Shown piece after piece: positions 1 through 5,181 of a DNA stretch of 5,181 nucleotides. A model generated the notes under the pieces. That model was not told the DNA's origin. It did not search any database and was given only the letters and a program-made list of their open reading frames with translations. This DNA comes from an uncultured Bacteroidales bacterium (GTDB lineage Bacteria; Bacteroidota; Bacteroidia; Bacteroidales; WCHB1-69), in contig CALAVA010000302.1 in NCBI GenBank assembly GCA_937892025.1, forward strand, positions 1-5,181, read 5' to 3'. The stretch's first letter is position 1; each line of letters begins with the position of its first letter. A program made the position numbers and the translations under genes.

Positions 1-648
1 TGGCAAAAAATATTCACCTTTGTCTCGCACTTGCAAGGCGGTAATGTCATGTTTGTTACCAGCAATACGTAAGGCTTGTTCAAAGTTTGTATCAATAAAA
101 TCAGAAATAACAAAAGTGGTGCATTTCTTTTTTATAGCATTGGTTAAATATTGTAGAGCCAATCCTATATCTGTAGTTTTTGCCTGCGGCTTGAAATTTA
201 ACAATTCGCTAATAATCATTAGTATATGCGATTTTCCCTTTTTAGGAGGAATAAATTTCTCCACCTTATCGCTAAAAAACAATACGCCTACTTTATCATT
301 ATTATTAATAGCAGAAAAAGAAAGCACGGCTGCTAATTCTGCAATTAAATCTCGTTTAAATTGGCTTTGTGTGCCAAAAAGGGTAGAAGAACTAATATCA
401 ATAAGCAACATGACAGTTAGTTCTCTCTCTTCTTCAAATACTTTGACATAAGGTTGTTTAAAACGTGCAGTAACATTCCAATCTATAAAGCGCACATCAT
501 CACCGAATGTGTAAGCCCGCACTTCACTAAAAGCCATACCTCGACCTTTGAAAGCACTATGATATTGCCCTGCAAATATCTGCTGTGATAGACTACGAGT
601 TTTTATCTCTATCTTGCGTATCTTCTTTAATAATTCACTCGTTTCCAT
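1..648 (-). CDS. DUF58 domain protein (vWA-like), C-terminus cut off by window edge
   Basis: The frame is open from an ATG at 648 to the left edge, giving 216 codons with no stop; related proteins are usually near 290 residues, so roughly the last quarter lies outside. Residues 35-62 hold the DUF58 signature: a G-R-G-M stretch, then R-A-Y, G-D-D-V-R, I-D-W-N and T-A-R. Residues 79-88 form a hydrophobic strand ending in D84-x-S86-x-S88, the metal-binding (MIDAS-like) motif of vWA folds. No signal peptide or membrane segment is visible, so a cytoplasmic protein is expected. DUF58 proteins are genetically linked to MoxR ATPases, and in Bacteroidetes they sit between moxR and the batA/batB genes, an operon tied to stress or oxygen tolerance; the exact biochemical role is not established. 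Here moxR is about 1.6 kb upstream on the same strand, separated by a restriction-modification module. The leader is A/T-rich without a Shine-Dalgarno sequence, as is common in this phylum. Family assignment is firm; the function is inferred from context. Confidence 0.93.
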   Translation of the reverse strand, partial: METSELLKKIRKIEIKTRSLSQQIFAGQYHSAFKGRGMAFSEVRAYTFGDDVRFIDWNVTARFKQPYVKVFEEERELTVMLLIDISSSTLFGTQSQFKRDLIAELAAVLSFSAINNNDKVGVLFFSDKVEKFIPPKKGKSHILMIISELLNFKPQAKTTDIGLALQYLTNAIKKKCTTFVISDFIDTNFEQALRIAGNKHDITALQVRDKGEYFLP

Positions 649-661
649 ATTTTTTACATTA

Positions 662-1147
662 CTATGCTGCATCTATATATAATAGAGCAGACGGACGTCC
701 TAATAGTTTTATTATTAATTTGAATTTGGATTTAATTGTATTGTTATTTGTATTACTGATTTGAAAAGATACAGCCCAAGCATTATTCATTGTCAAAATT
801 AATGTTGTATTAGAATTTTCATCAAAAGAAAAGTCTAATATTTTAGTTGGTAAATTTATATTTCGTGGTTTGTTTTTTCTCCATAAAACAGAAGATAGAG
901 GACTTTCGTCTTTTCCCACAATGAATTGTAGTAATTTTTCTAAAGATTCTTGATTTGGTTTCAATCTTAAAAATTCTATTTTGAAATTCTTAAGAAGATT
1001 AATAGAGGTTTCTTTTATATTGGTAGAAAATGGATATTGACTAATGAATGATATGTTTGCTTTTATGTACTCATTAGAACACGTTTTGTCAAACCATAAC
1101 TTGGCAAAATCAAAATCATTGTTTATTGTAATACTTTTTTCGTGCAT
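662..1147 (-). pseudogene. Remnant of a HaeIII-family type II restriction endonuclease (C-terminal half)
   Basis: The 161-codon frame starts at an ATG directly after in-frame stops and has no Shine-Dalgarno sequence. The similarity is to the second half of HaeIII-type endonucleases as I recall that family. Residues 12-27 (F-D-F-A-K-x-W-F then C-S-N-E-Y) resemble the family's I-D-F-G-x-x-W followed by C-S-x-x-Y. Residues 124-132 (W-x-V-S-F-Q-I-S-N) resemble W-x-x-S-F-R-I-H-N, and residues 140-152 (S-K-F-K then L-L-G-R-P) resemble S-L-K-F-D then I-G-x-P. The full enzyme is about twice this length, and the conserved acidic, glutamate and K-H-N-H residues expected just before this point are absent, so it should not cut DNA. 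It lies downstream of the cytosine methyltransferase in the usual M-then-R order and ends 13 bp before the DUF58 start. The alternatives are a short functional protein of unknown role or an intact but unrelated gene. The family call comes from motif memory, not a search. Confidence 0.55.
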
Positions 1148-1171
1148 AGTACCAACAATTTATCAGTTCTA

Positions 1172-1285
1172 CATGTCATATTTTTTTACAAATTCGTTCC
1201 AATATTTTTTGTGAACATATTGTAATTCCTTGTCTTTAGATATATCATTAGAATATATTTTGACAAAGTTTTGTAAAACATTGTC
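1172..1285 (-). pseudogene. Possible upstream fragment of the endonuclease frame
   Basis: A 38-codon open stretch, bounded upstream by TAA and downstream by TAG, is in the same frame as the endonuclease remnant and separated from it only by TAG, one codon, TGA and TAA. It has no ATG, GTG or TTG that could start it usefully, and its first 38 bases overlap the methyltransferase 3' end. The composition looks protein-like, with charged and aromatic residues such as Y-V-H-K-K-Y-W-N-E-F, but I do not recognise the sequence. A separate ATG overlaps the methyltransferase stop (TAATG at 1250-1246) and opens only 20 codons in another frame. This may be leftover N-terminal coding sequence of a broken restriction gene, or chance in AT-rich DNA. 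Confidence 0.25.
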
Positions 1286-2261
1286 TTATTATTGAATTAG
1301 CGAGTTCTGAAACCATAGGAATCACTACTGAATTTCCACATTGTTTATATGCATTACCTATATTGGAATCTATTTTAAAATTTTCTGGATATCCCATTAG
1401 TTTGTAACACTCATTTATTGTGAGTTTTCTTACTGCGTTTTCTTCTGGTATATAAATCCAAAACCTTCCGCTGGTTTCTTGTGAAGGTAATGTAGGATGT
1501 GTACCATCAATAGAATATATCCGATTAGGTTGTCTATGACATCTGGAAAGATGTTCTGTATTTGGTCTGACTCCCTTAGACCAAATTTTTTTATTCCTGT
1601 ATCCGACAAAAATTAAACCTGTTTTTTGTTTATGTATATATTTTGAATCTAATAAAGTATATTCCGATTTATCTAAGTATTCAAAAGTCCCTTTCTTATC
1701 TAATATTTCTCTAATAGAGAGAGGTTTTGTTTGTTTTAAATCCTCAAAGTTAAAATATCCATTTTTGACTCCGACAATGATAATTCGTTCTCTACATTGT
1801 GCAACACCAAATTTTGTGGAATCGAGAACTTTATATGATACATTATACCCTAAATCTTTAAGATTTGATAAAATGACATGAAAAGTTCTTTTGTTATCGT
1901 GGTTAATTAAATTTTTCACATTTTCTAAAACAACGACTTTGGGTTGTTTTTCTTTAATAATTCTACAAACATCAAAAAATAAAGTACCTCTTGTATCATT
2001 AAATCCCTTTTTTTTACCACATATACTAAATGGTTGACAAGGAAATCCCGCACATAATATATCAAAATCAGGGATGTCTTTTTCGTTTATTTTTGTTATA
2101 TCTCCCTGTGGTTTTTCACCATAATTAGCTTCGTAAACTTTTTGACAAGATTCGTTGAATTCTGAACTGAAGACACATTTACATCCATTTTGTTCAAAAC
2201 TCATTCTAAAACCTCCAATACCAGCAAATAGATCTATAAATCTTATTTTATTGTTTGACAT
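1248..2261 (-). CDS. DNA (cytosine-5-)-methyltransferase, type II R-M modification enzyme
   Basis: This 337-residue enzyme should transfer a methyl group from S-adenosylmethionine to C5 of a cytosine in a specific DNA site. All the main motifs are present in canonical order. Motif I is F-I-D-L-F-A-G-I-G-G at residues 8-17, and the motif IV P-C-Q is at 74-76, with C75 the nucleophile. The motif VI E-N-V is at 113-115, and the motif VIII Q-x-R-x-R is at 155-159. Motif IX (R-K-L-T, then M-G-Y-P) is at 278-292 and motif X (Y-K-Q-C-G-N-S) at 305-311. The target recognition domain lies between about 185 and 277 and contains N-R-I-Y-S and a T-L-P-S-Q segment; its site cannot be read from sequence, and it does not look like the M.HaeIII (GGCC) recognition domain as I remember it. 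The length is normal for the family and nothing essential is missing. It starts 21 bp after moxR with no recognisable promoter, so read-through from moxR is likely. The partner endonuclease downstream appears truncated, leaving this as a probable solitary methyltransferase. Confidence 0.96.
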   Translation of the reverse strand: MSNNKIRFIDLFAGIGGFRMSFEQNGCKCVFSSEFNESCQKVYEANYGEKPQGDITKINEKDIPDFDILCAGFPCQPFSICGKKKGFNDTRGTLFFDVCRIIKEKQPKVVVLENVKNLINHDNKRTFHVILSNLKDLGYNVSYKVLDSTKFGVAQCRERIIIVGVKNGYFNFEDLKQTKPLSIREILDKKGTFEYLDKSEYTLLDSKYIHKQKTGLIFVGYRNKKIWSKGVRPNTEHLSRCHRQPNRIYSIDGTHPTLPSQETSGRFWIYIPEENAVRKLTINECYKLMGYPENFKIDSNIGNAYKQCGNSVVIPMVSELANSIIRQCFTKLCQNIF

Positions 2262-2282
2262 TTGATATGTTTTATAGCTTTT

Positions 2283-3278
2283 TTATGGCACTTCTACGGT
2301 ATTGAGTATTTCGTTGATAATATCATCAGTTGTAATATTTTCGGCTTCTGCCTCGTATGTTAAACCGATACGATGTCGCATTACAGAAGGGCAAACAGCA
2401 CGCACATCTTCCGGTATTACATAGCCACGACGTTTGATAAACGCACAAGCCTTGGATGCTAATGCTAAATTGATAGATGCACGCGGTGAGCCACCAAAAC
2501 TGATGAGTGGAGCAAATTTCTCCAACTTATATTCTTGTGGATAACGTGTAGAAAAGACAATGTCTGTAATGTAATTTTCAATTTTTTCATCTACATACAC
2601 TTCACGTACCACTTGACGGGCTTTAATAATATCAGAACAATCAACAACTTTGTGTGTATCAGTGTGTTGTGTGCCTATTTGTTGTCTTAAAATTATTTTT
2701 TCCTCATTTTTGGTCGGATAATTGATAACAACCTTCAACATAAATCTGTCCAATTGGGCTTCTGGAAGCGGATATGTTCCTTCTTGTTCTATGGGGTTTT
2801 GTGTTGCCATAACTAAGAATGGTTCTTCTAATTTAAAGGTTTGTTCGCCTATAGTAACTTGTCTTTCTTGCATGGCTTCTAATAAAGCACTTTGTACTTT
2901 AGCAGGAGCACGATTTATTTCGTCTGCCAAAATGAAATTGGCAAATATAGGTCCTTGTTTTACAATAAATTCTTCATTCTTTTGACTGTAAATTAACGTG
3001 CCGATAAGGTCCGCAGGCAATAAGTCTGGAGTGAATTGTATCCGACTAAACTTTGCGTTGATAGCATTAGAAAGCGACTTGATAGCCAATGTCTTTGCCA
3101 AACCAGGAACACCTTCTAATAAAATATGCCCATTAGAAAGAAGACCTATTAATAGGTGGTCTAACATGTGTCTTTGTCCAATGATAACCTTTCCCATTTC
3201 CATATTGAGCAAATCAACAAAAGAACTTTCTTGATTGATACGCTCATTTAATGCTTTGATATCTATAACTTCTGACAT
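2283..3278 (-). CDS. MoxR-family AAA+ ATPase
   Basis: This 331-residue protein is a cytoplasmic AAA+ ATPase of the MoxR class, thought to act as a chaperone that remodels or activates partner proteins, typically vWA/DUF58 proteins encoded next to it. Walker A is G-V-P-G-L-A-K-T at residues 56-63 and Walker B is F-I-L-A-D-E at 115-120, followed by the N-R-A-P segment typical of MoxR. Sensor 1 is the T-Q-N-P run with N161, the arginine finger is in L-D-R-F (R178), and the C-terminal lid carries the sensor 2 motif G-G-S-P-R-A at 262-267. Length and motif set match intact members, so it should be active. The ATG at 3278 gives a full N-terminus and lies only 23 bp from the divergent tRNA-fMet gene. 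It is the first gene of the minus-strand run (moxR, methyltransferase, endonuclease remnant, DUF58 gene). In Bacteroidetes this is the first gene of the Bat operon; the specific substrate is unknown. Confidence 0.97.
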   Translation of the reverse strand: MSEVIDIKALNERINQESSFVDLLNMEMGKVIIGQRHMLDHLLIGLLSNGHILLEGVPGLAKTLAIKSLSNAINAKFSRIQFTPDLLPADLIGTLIYSQKNEEFIVKQGPIFANFILADEINRAPAKVQSALLEAMQERQVTIGEQTFKLEEPFLVMATQNPIEQEGTYPLPEAQLDRFMLKVVINYPTKNEEKIILRQQIGTQHTDTHKVVDCSDIIKARQVVREVYVDEKIENYITDIVFSTRYPQEYKLEKFAPLISFGGSPRASINLALASKACAFIKRRGYVIPEDVRAVCPSVMRHRIGLTYEAEAENITTDDIINEILNTVEVP

Positions 3279-3287
3279 AAATATTTG
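3255..3287 (+). promoter_or_regulatory. Possible Bacteroidetes-type promoter for tRNA-fMet
   Basis: A TTTG at 3255-3258 is followed, after 21 bases, by AATATTTG at 3280-3287, which matches the Bacteroidetes -7 consensus TAnnTTTG at seven of eight positions when its first base is mismatched. The tRNA begins 14 bases after the box, a suitable distance for a short 5' leader. The upstream element lies inside the first codons of moxR on the opposite strand. The call rests on consensus matching only; AT-rich DNA gives such matches by chance. Confidence 0.4.
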
Positions 3288-3294
3288 AAACGTA
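3287..3294 (-). promoter_or_regulatory. Weak candidate -7 box for moxR
   Basis: Read on the minus strand this is TACGTTTC, seven of eight matches to TAnnTTTG, lying 8 bases before the moxR ATG. No TTTG element is found at the expected distance upstream, which would fall inside the tRNA gene, and a start here would give almost no leader. It shares one base with the tRNA box at 3280-3287. The moxR promoter may instead lie within or beyond the tRNA. Confidence 0.15.
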
Positions 3295-3301
3295 ATAACA
3301 T

Positions 3302-3373
<72 letters not shown>

Positions 3374-3379
3374 CGGATG

Positions 3380-3409
3380 AGCCTTGCCTTGTGTAAGGCT
3401 TTTATTTTC
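3380..3409 (+). terminator. Hairpin terminator after tRNA-fMet
   Basis: AGCCTT at 3380-3385 pairs with AAGGCT at 3395-3400, and a T-rich run follows (3400-3409). GCCTT occurs twice in tandem (3381-3385 and 3386-3390), so a tighter alternative is GCCTT 3386-3390 with AAGGC 3395-3399 and a GTGT loop. The stem is short, so termination may be partial and allow read-through into the methyltransferase gene, which has no other visible promoter. Confidence 0.55.
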
Positions 3410-3416
3410 TATAATA

Positions 3417-4190
3417 ATGTGGTATACAATTGGTGCATATTTTAAATATATCTTAAAAAGAAAGAGAACAGCCCATTCTGCATTTGTATATAATTTTATA
3501 ACACATGTTCTTCAGAATCAGGCTGGAATGGCTATATGGGAAAATATAGAAAAAAGAAGAAATGATTTGTTGCATAATCATCAGACAATTTGTGTTTTAG
3601 ATTTAGGCGTAAAGGGACAAAATAAACATCGACTATCGATTAGAAAAATTGCAACAATCGCAAAATCTTCTAAATCGGCAAAAATGTGTCGTATTTTATC
3701 TAAAATGATACAAACTTATGATGTCAAAAATATTGTGGAGTTCGGTACCTCTTTAGGAATCAGTACGGCTTATCTCTCCTCAGCCAATGAACAAACTGCT
3801 GTTTTTACTGTTGAAGGTTGTCCTGAAATATCTAAAATAGCAACAGAAACATTTAAAAAATTAAATTTGAATAATATAGAACAAATCAATGTCGATTTTG
3901 ATTACGCTATCAAACACTTTGCTGATAAATTTCAACATTTGGACTTCTTTTTTATTGACGGCAATCATGCTTATCAACCGACTTTGGATTATTTTAATTT
4001 TGCTAAACAATATGCAAGAGAAAATACTATTTTCGTTTTTGATGACATCTATTGGTCAAAATCAATGACAAAAGCGTGGAAAGTTATCAAAGCAGACCCT
4101 TTGGTAAGCGTTACCATTGATTTGTTCCATATTGGTGTCGTCTTTTTTAGAAAAGGTATTGTCAAACAAGATTTTATTTTGAAAGTTTAG
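3417..4190 (+). CDS. Class I SAM-dependent methyltransferase (Methyltransf_24-like)
   Basis: This 257-residue Rossmann-fold methyltransferase has an unknown substrate. The SAM-binding motif I is at residues 106-116 (I-V-E-F-G-T-S-L-G-I-S), and an acidic residue, E133, ends the second strand, where it would bind the SAM ribose. The motif L-D-F-F-F-I-D-G-N-H-A-Y at 175-186 and F-D-D at 208-210 are typical of the O-methyltransferase-like Methyltransf_24 group. The N-terminal part carries H-S-A-F-V-Y at 20-25 and V-L-D-L-G at 60-64, as I recall from Bacteroidetes homologues. I chose ATG 3417: a longer frame could begin at TTG 3384, but that codon lies inside the tRNA terminator hairpin, whereas the H-S-x-F-V segment supports a start at or near 3417 rather than at the internal ATG 3528. 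There is no signal peptide or clear membrane span. It follows tRNA-fMet and ends at a shared terminator. The fold is certain; O-methylation is only a family-level guess. Confidence 0.88.
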   Translation: MWYTIGAYFKYILKRKRTAHSAFVYNFITHVLQNQAGMAIWENIEKRRNDLLHNHQTICVLDLGVKGQNKHRLSIRKIATIAKSSKSAKMCRILSKMIQTYDVKNIVEFGTSLGISTAYLSSANEQTAVFTVEGCPEISKIATETFKKLNLNNIEQINVDFDYAIKHFADKFQHLDFFFIDGNHAYQPTLDYFNFAKQYARENTIFVFDDIYWSKSMTKAWKVIKADPLVSVTIDLFHIGVVFFRKGIVKQDFILKV

Positions 4191-4206
4191 TGTAAGGAAA
4201 GTTTAT

Positions 4207-4237
4207 AAAAAAAACCTGAGCATTGCTCAGGTTTTTT
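4207..4237. terminator. Bidirectional intrinsic terminator
   Basis: CCTGAGC (4215-4221) and GCTCAGG (4225-4231) form a perfect seven-base-pair G/C-rich stem around an ATT loop. Eight A residues precede it and six T residues follow, so it has a proper U-tract on either strand. It lies between the stop codons of two convergent genes (4190 on plus, 4244-4242 on minus) and should end both transcripts. Confidence 0.95.
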
Positions 4238-4241
4238 AGTT

Positions 4242-5181
4242 TTATTTATGAACTTTCTTAATAAATTCTTCAACTTCAGGAGTTCCTCCTTGATAAATAA
4301 GATAACCGTTGTAAGGTTCTCTTGGTGTTATCTCATCGTTGATAGGAGTGAGCATTAGTTTTTTCACTTCTTCTCTATCATGTGTTAATCCTAAAGCCCA
4401 TCCTAATTTGATATAGGCGGATTCTGCCAACATATTTGAAGCAGGAATGATACCGCGAGCCATTAAGTCTCGTCCTGTATCATAAACGAACATGTGGGTG
4501 TATCCCCAAATGGTTTGTACACACATATATTGATGAATACCGGCGTCTGTTGCTTTTTGAATAGCCTCAAACATTCCTTTGTTTACGTGTCCTAAGCCTG
4601 TGCCATTCCATACTATGCCTTTGTAACCTTTTTCTATAAGTGCTTCTAACACATCAGGTTTCATGCCCGGATAATAATACAAAATGGCTACTCTATCATC
4701 AAATGTTGGTACAAGCCGCATGGTGTTGTGGTCGTTTCTTGCAATGCTTGCTTTGTAGTCTTCCAAATTTGTGATGATTTCAACTTTGCGTTCTCCATGT
4801 TTTCTCCTATGATTGTACACCTCTTTTATCGGTTTTACTCCATCTTTTCTGTTTACGGTAGCCACTGGAGTGTCGCCAATGGTACGGAAAGTAGAACGAT
4901 ATGAAGAGTGCATTTTTCTAACACGAGTGCCTCTATGTAAGAAACCATATTCATCAGAAGTTGGTCCAAACATACAAACTAAAACTTCAGCAATATCACC
5001 ATGTCCAGCAGCTGTCATAGCATGCATAAGGTTGAGGGCAGCATCAGAACTTGGACGGTCTGAAGAACGCTGAGACCCTACTAATATAACGGGCATAGGC
5101 ATATTTTGACACATGTAAGTCAATGCTGTGGCTGTATGTGCCAAGGTGTCGGTGCCATGTCCGATAACAATACCATCAATG
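4242..5181 (-). CDS. Asparaginase-fold amidohydrolase of GatD type, N-terminus cut off by window edge
   Basis: The frame is open to the right edge, giving 312 visible residues; the TTG at 5144 lies inside the conserved G-H-G-T-D-T-L motif and is not a start. Asparaginase-like enzymes release ammonia from asparagine or glutamine. Visible active-site elements are G-H-G-T-D-T at residues 7-12 (T10 and D11 are the catalytic Thr-Asp pair) and the lysine in H-R-G-T-R-V-R-K-M-H (K89), at the spacing expected for the catalytic lysine. The S-Q-R-S-S-D-R-P-S-S-D-A-A-L-N block (36-50), the H-R-G-T-R-V-R-K-M-H block and N-G-T-G-L-G-H-V (192-199) look like GatD, the amidase subunit of archaeal GatDE glutamyl-tRNA(Gln) amidotransferase, more than like ordinary type I or II asparaginases. 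The first catalytic threonine and any GatD N-terminal domain are outside the window. No GatE is visible. A free cytoplasmic asparaginase is the simplest role; a tRNA amidotransferase role would need GatE. Confidence 0.9.
   Translation of the reverse strand, partial: IDGIVIGHGTDTLAHTATALTYMCQNMPMPVILVGSQRSSDRPSSDAALNLMHAMTAAGHGDIAEVLVCMFGPTSDEYGFLHRGTRVRKMHSSYRSTFRTIGDTPVATVNRKDGVKPIKEVYNHRRKHGERKVEIITNLEDYKASIARNDHNTMRLVPTFDDRVAILYYYPGMKPDVLEALIEKGYKGIVWNGTGLGHVNKGMFEAIQKATDAGIHQYMCVQTIWGYTHMFVYDTGRDLMARGIIPASNMLAESAYIKLGWALGLTHDREEVKKLMLTPINDEITPREPYNGYLIYQGGTPEVEEFIKKVHK

Larger units (their letters stand above)
649..2282 (-). other. Restriction-modification module inserted between moxR and the DUF58 gene
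   Basis: This block spans everything between the moxR stop codon and the DUF58 start codon: one cytosine-5 methyltransferase gene and a downstream endonuclease remnant, both on the minus strand like the flanking genes. Several sampled 60-base lines inside it contain only 11-14 G/C, against 28-29 in sampled lines of moxR and the DUF58 gene, so the composition differs visibly. The gaps at the two ends are short (21 and 13 bp). No integrase, transposase or long inverted repeat is visible. Gain by horizontal transfer is an inference from composition and from the usual adjacency of moxR and DUF58 genes in this phylum. Confidence 0.6.

Noticed and set aside
20..451. A 143-codon open frame on the plus strand.
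   Set aside because: It is antisense to the DUF58 gene, whose minus-strand translation carries the family signature and the D-x-S-x-S motif. The plus-strand product has no recognisable motifs.
2722..3234. Two plus-strand open frames of 87 and 78 codons.
   Set aside because: Both lie inside the moxR gene, whose Walker and sensor motifs prove that the minus strand is the coding one; these are shadow frames.
3410..3415. A TATAAT string before the methyltransferase gene.
   Set aside because: It ends one base before the ATG, too close to act as its promoter, and Bacteroidetes housekeeping promoters use a different -7 consensus.
3384..3416. A TTG start for the methyltransferase at 3384.
   Set aside because: The codon falls within the hairpin that follows the tRNA, and the extra 11 residues match nothing in the family; ATG 3417 keeps the conserved N-terminal segment.
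4813..5073. An 86-codon open frame on the plus strand.
   Set aside because: It lies antisense to the conserved GatD-like active-site region and shows no motif of its own.
5142..5144. A TTG start for the asparaginase-like gene at 5144.
   Set aside because: The frame continues upstream through G-H-G-T-D-T, the catalytic motif, to the window edge, so the gene is 5'-truncated here rather than starting.

Overview
The window reads as an ordinary chromosomal stretch of a low-GC member of the Bacteroidetes, most likely Bacteroidales. The reasons are a moxR gene followed on the same strand by a DUF58 gene (the start of the Bat aerotolerance-type operon), a Bacteroidetes-style SAM methyltransferase with an N-terminal H-S-x-F-V-Y segment, A/T-rich leaders without Shine-Dalgarno sequences, a possible TTTG / TAnnTTTG-type promoter, and a tRNA gene without an encoded CCA. 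The species cannot be named from this window.

Layout, left to right. Positions 1-648 (minus) hold the N-terminal 216 codons of a DUF58/vWA-like protein that runs off the left edge. Positions 662-2261 (minus) hold a restriction-modification (R-M) module: a complete C5-cytosine methyltransferase (1248-2261) and, downstream, a 161-codon remnant of what looks like a HaeIII-family restriction endonuclease (662-1147) that lacks the part expected to carry the catalytic core. Positions 2283-3278 (minus) hold a complete MoxR AAA+ ATPase. Only 23 bp separate its start from an initiator tRNA-fMet on the plus strand (3302-3373). A hairpin terminator follows the tRNA, then a class I SAM-dependent methyltransferase (3417-4190, plus). 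A strong bidirectional terminator (4207-4237) separates it from a convergent, 5'-truncated asparaginase-fold gene of the GatD type (4242-5181, minus), which runs off the right edge.

How the genes relate. MoxR ATPases act with DUF58/vWA proteins as chaperone-like pairs, and in Bacteroidetes their genes are normally adjacent. Here the R-M module separates them and is visibly more AT-rich than its flanks. All four reading frames keep the same direction, so one transcript starting before moxR could still reach the DUF58 gene. The methyltransferase has all its catalytic motifs while the endonuclease appears broken, so the module is probably an orphan, modification-only remnant of an acquired system.

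I found no convincing new system. The points worth a second look are the R-M insertion inside the moxR-DUF58 pair, the decapitated endonuclease, the archaeal-type GatD-like enzyme in a bacterial setting, and the very tight moxR / tRNA-fMet divergent junction. All gaps between genes are about 100 bp or shorter, and no repeat array or CRISPR was seen.
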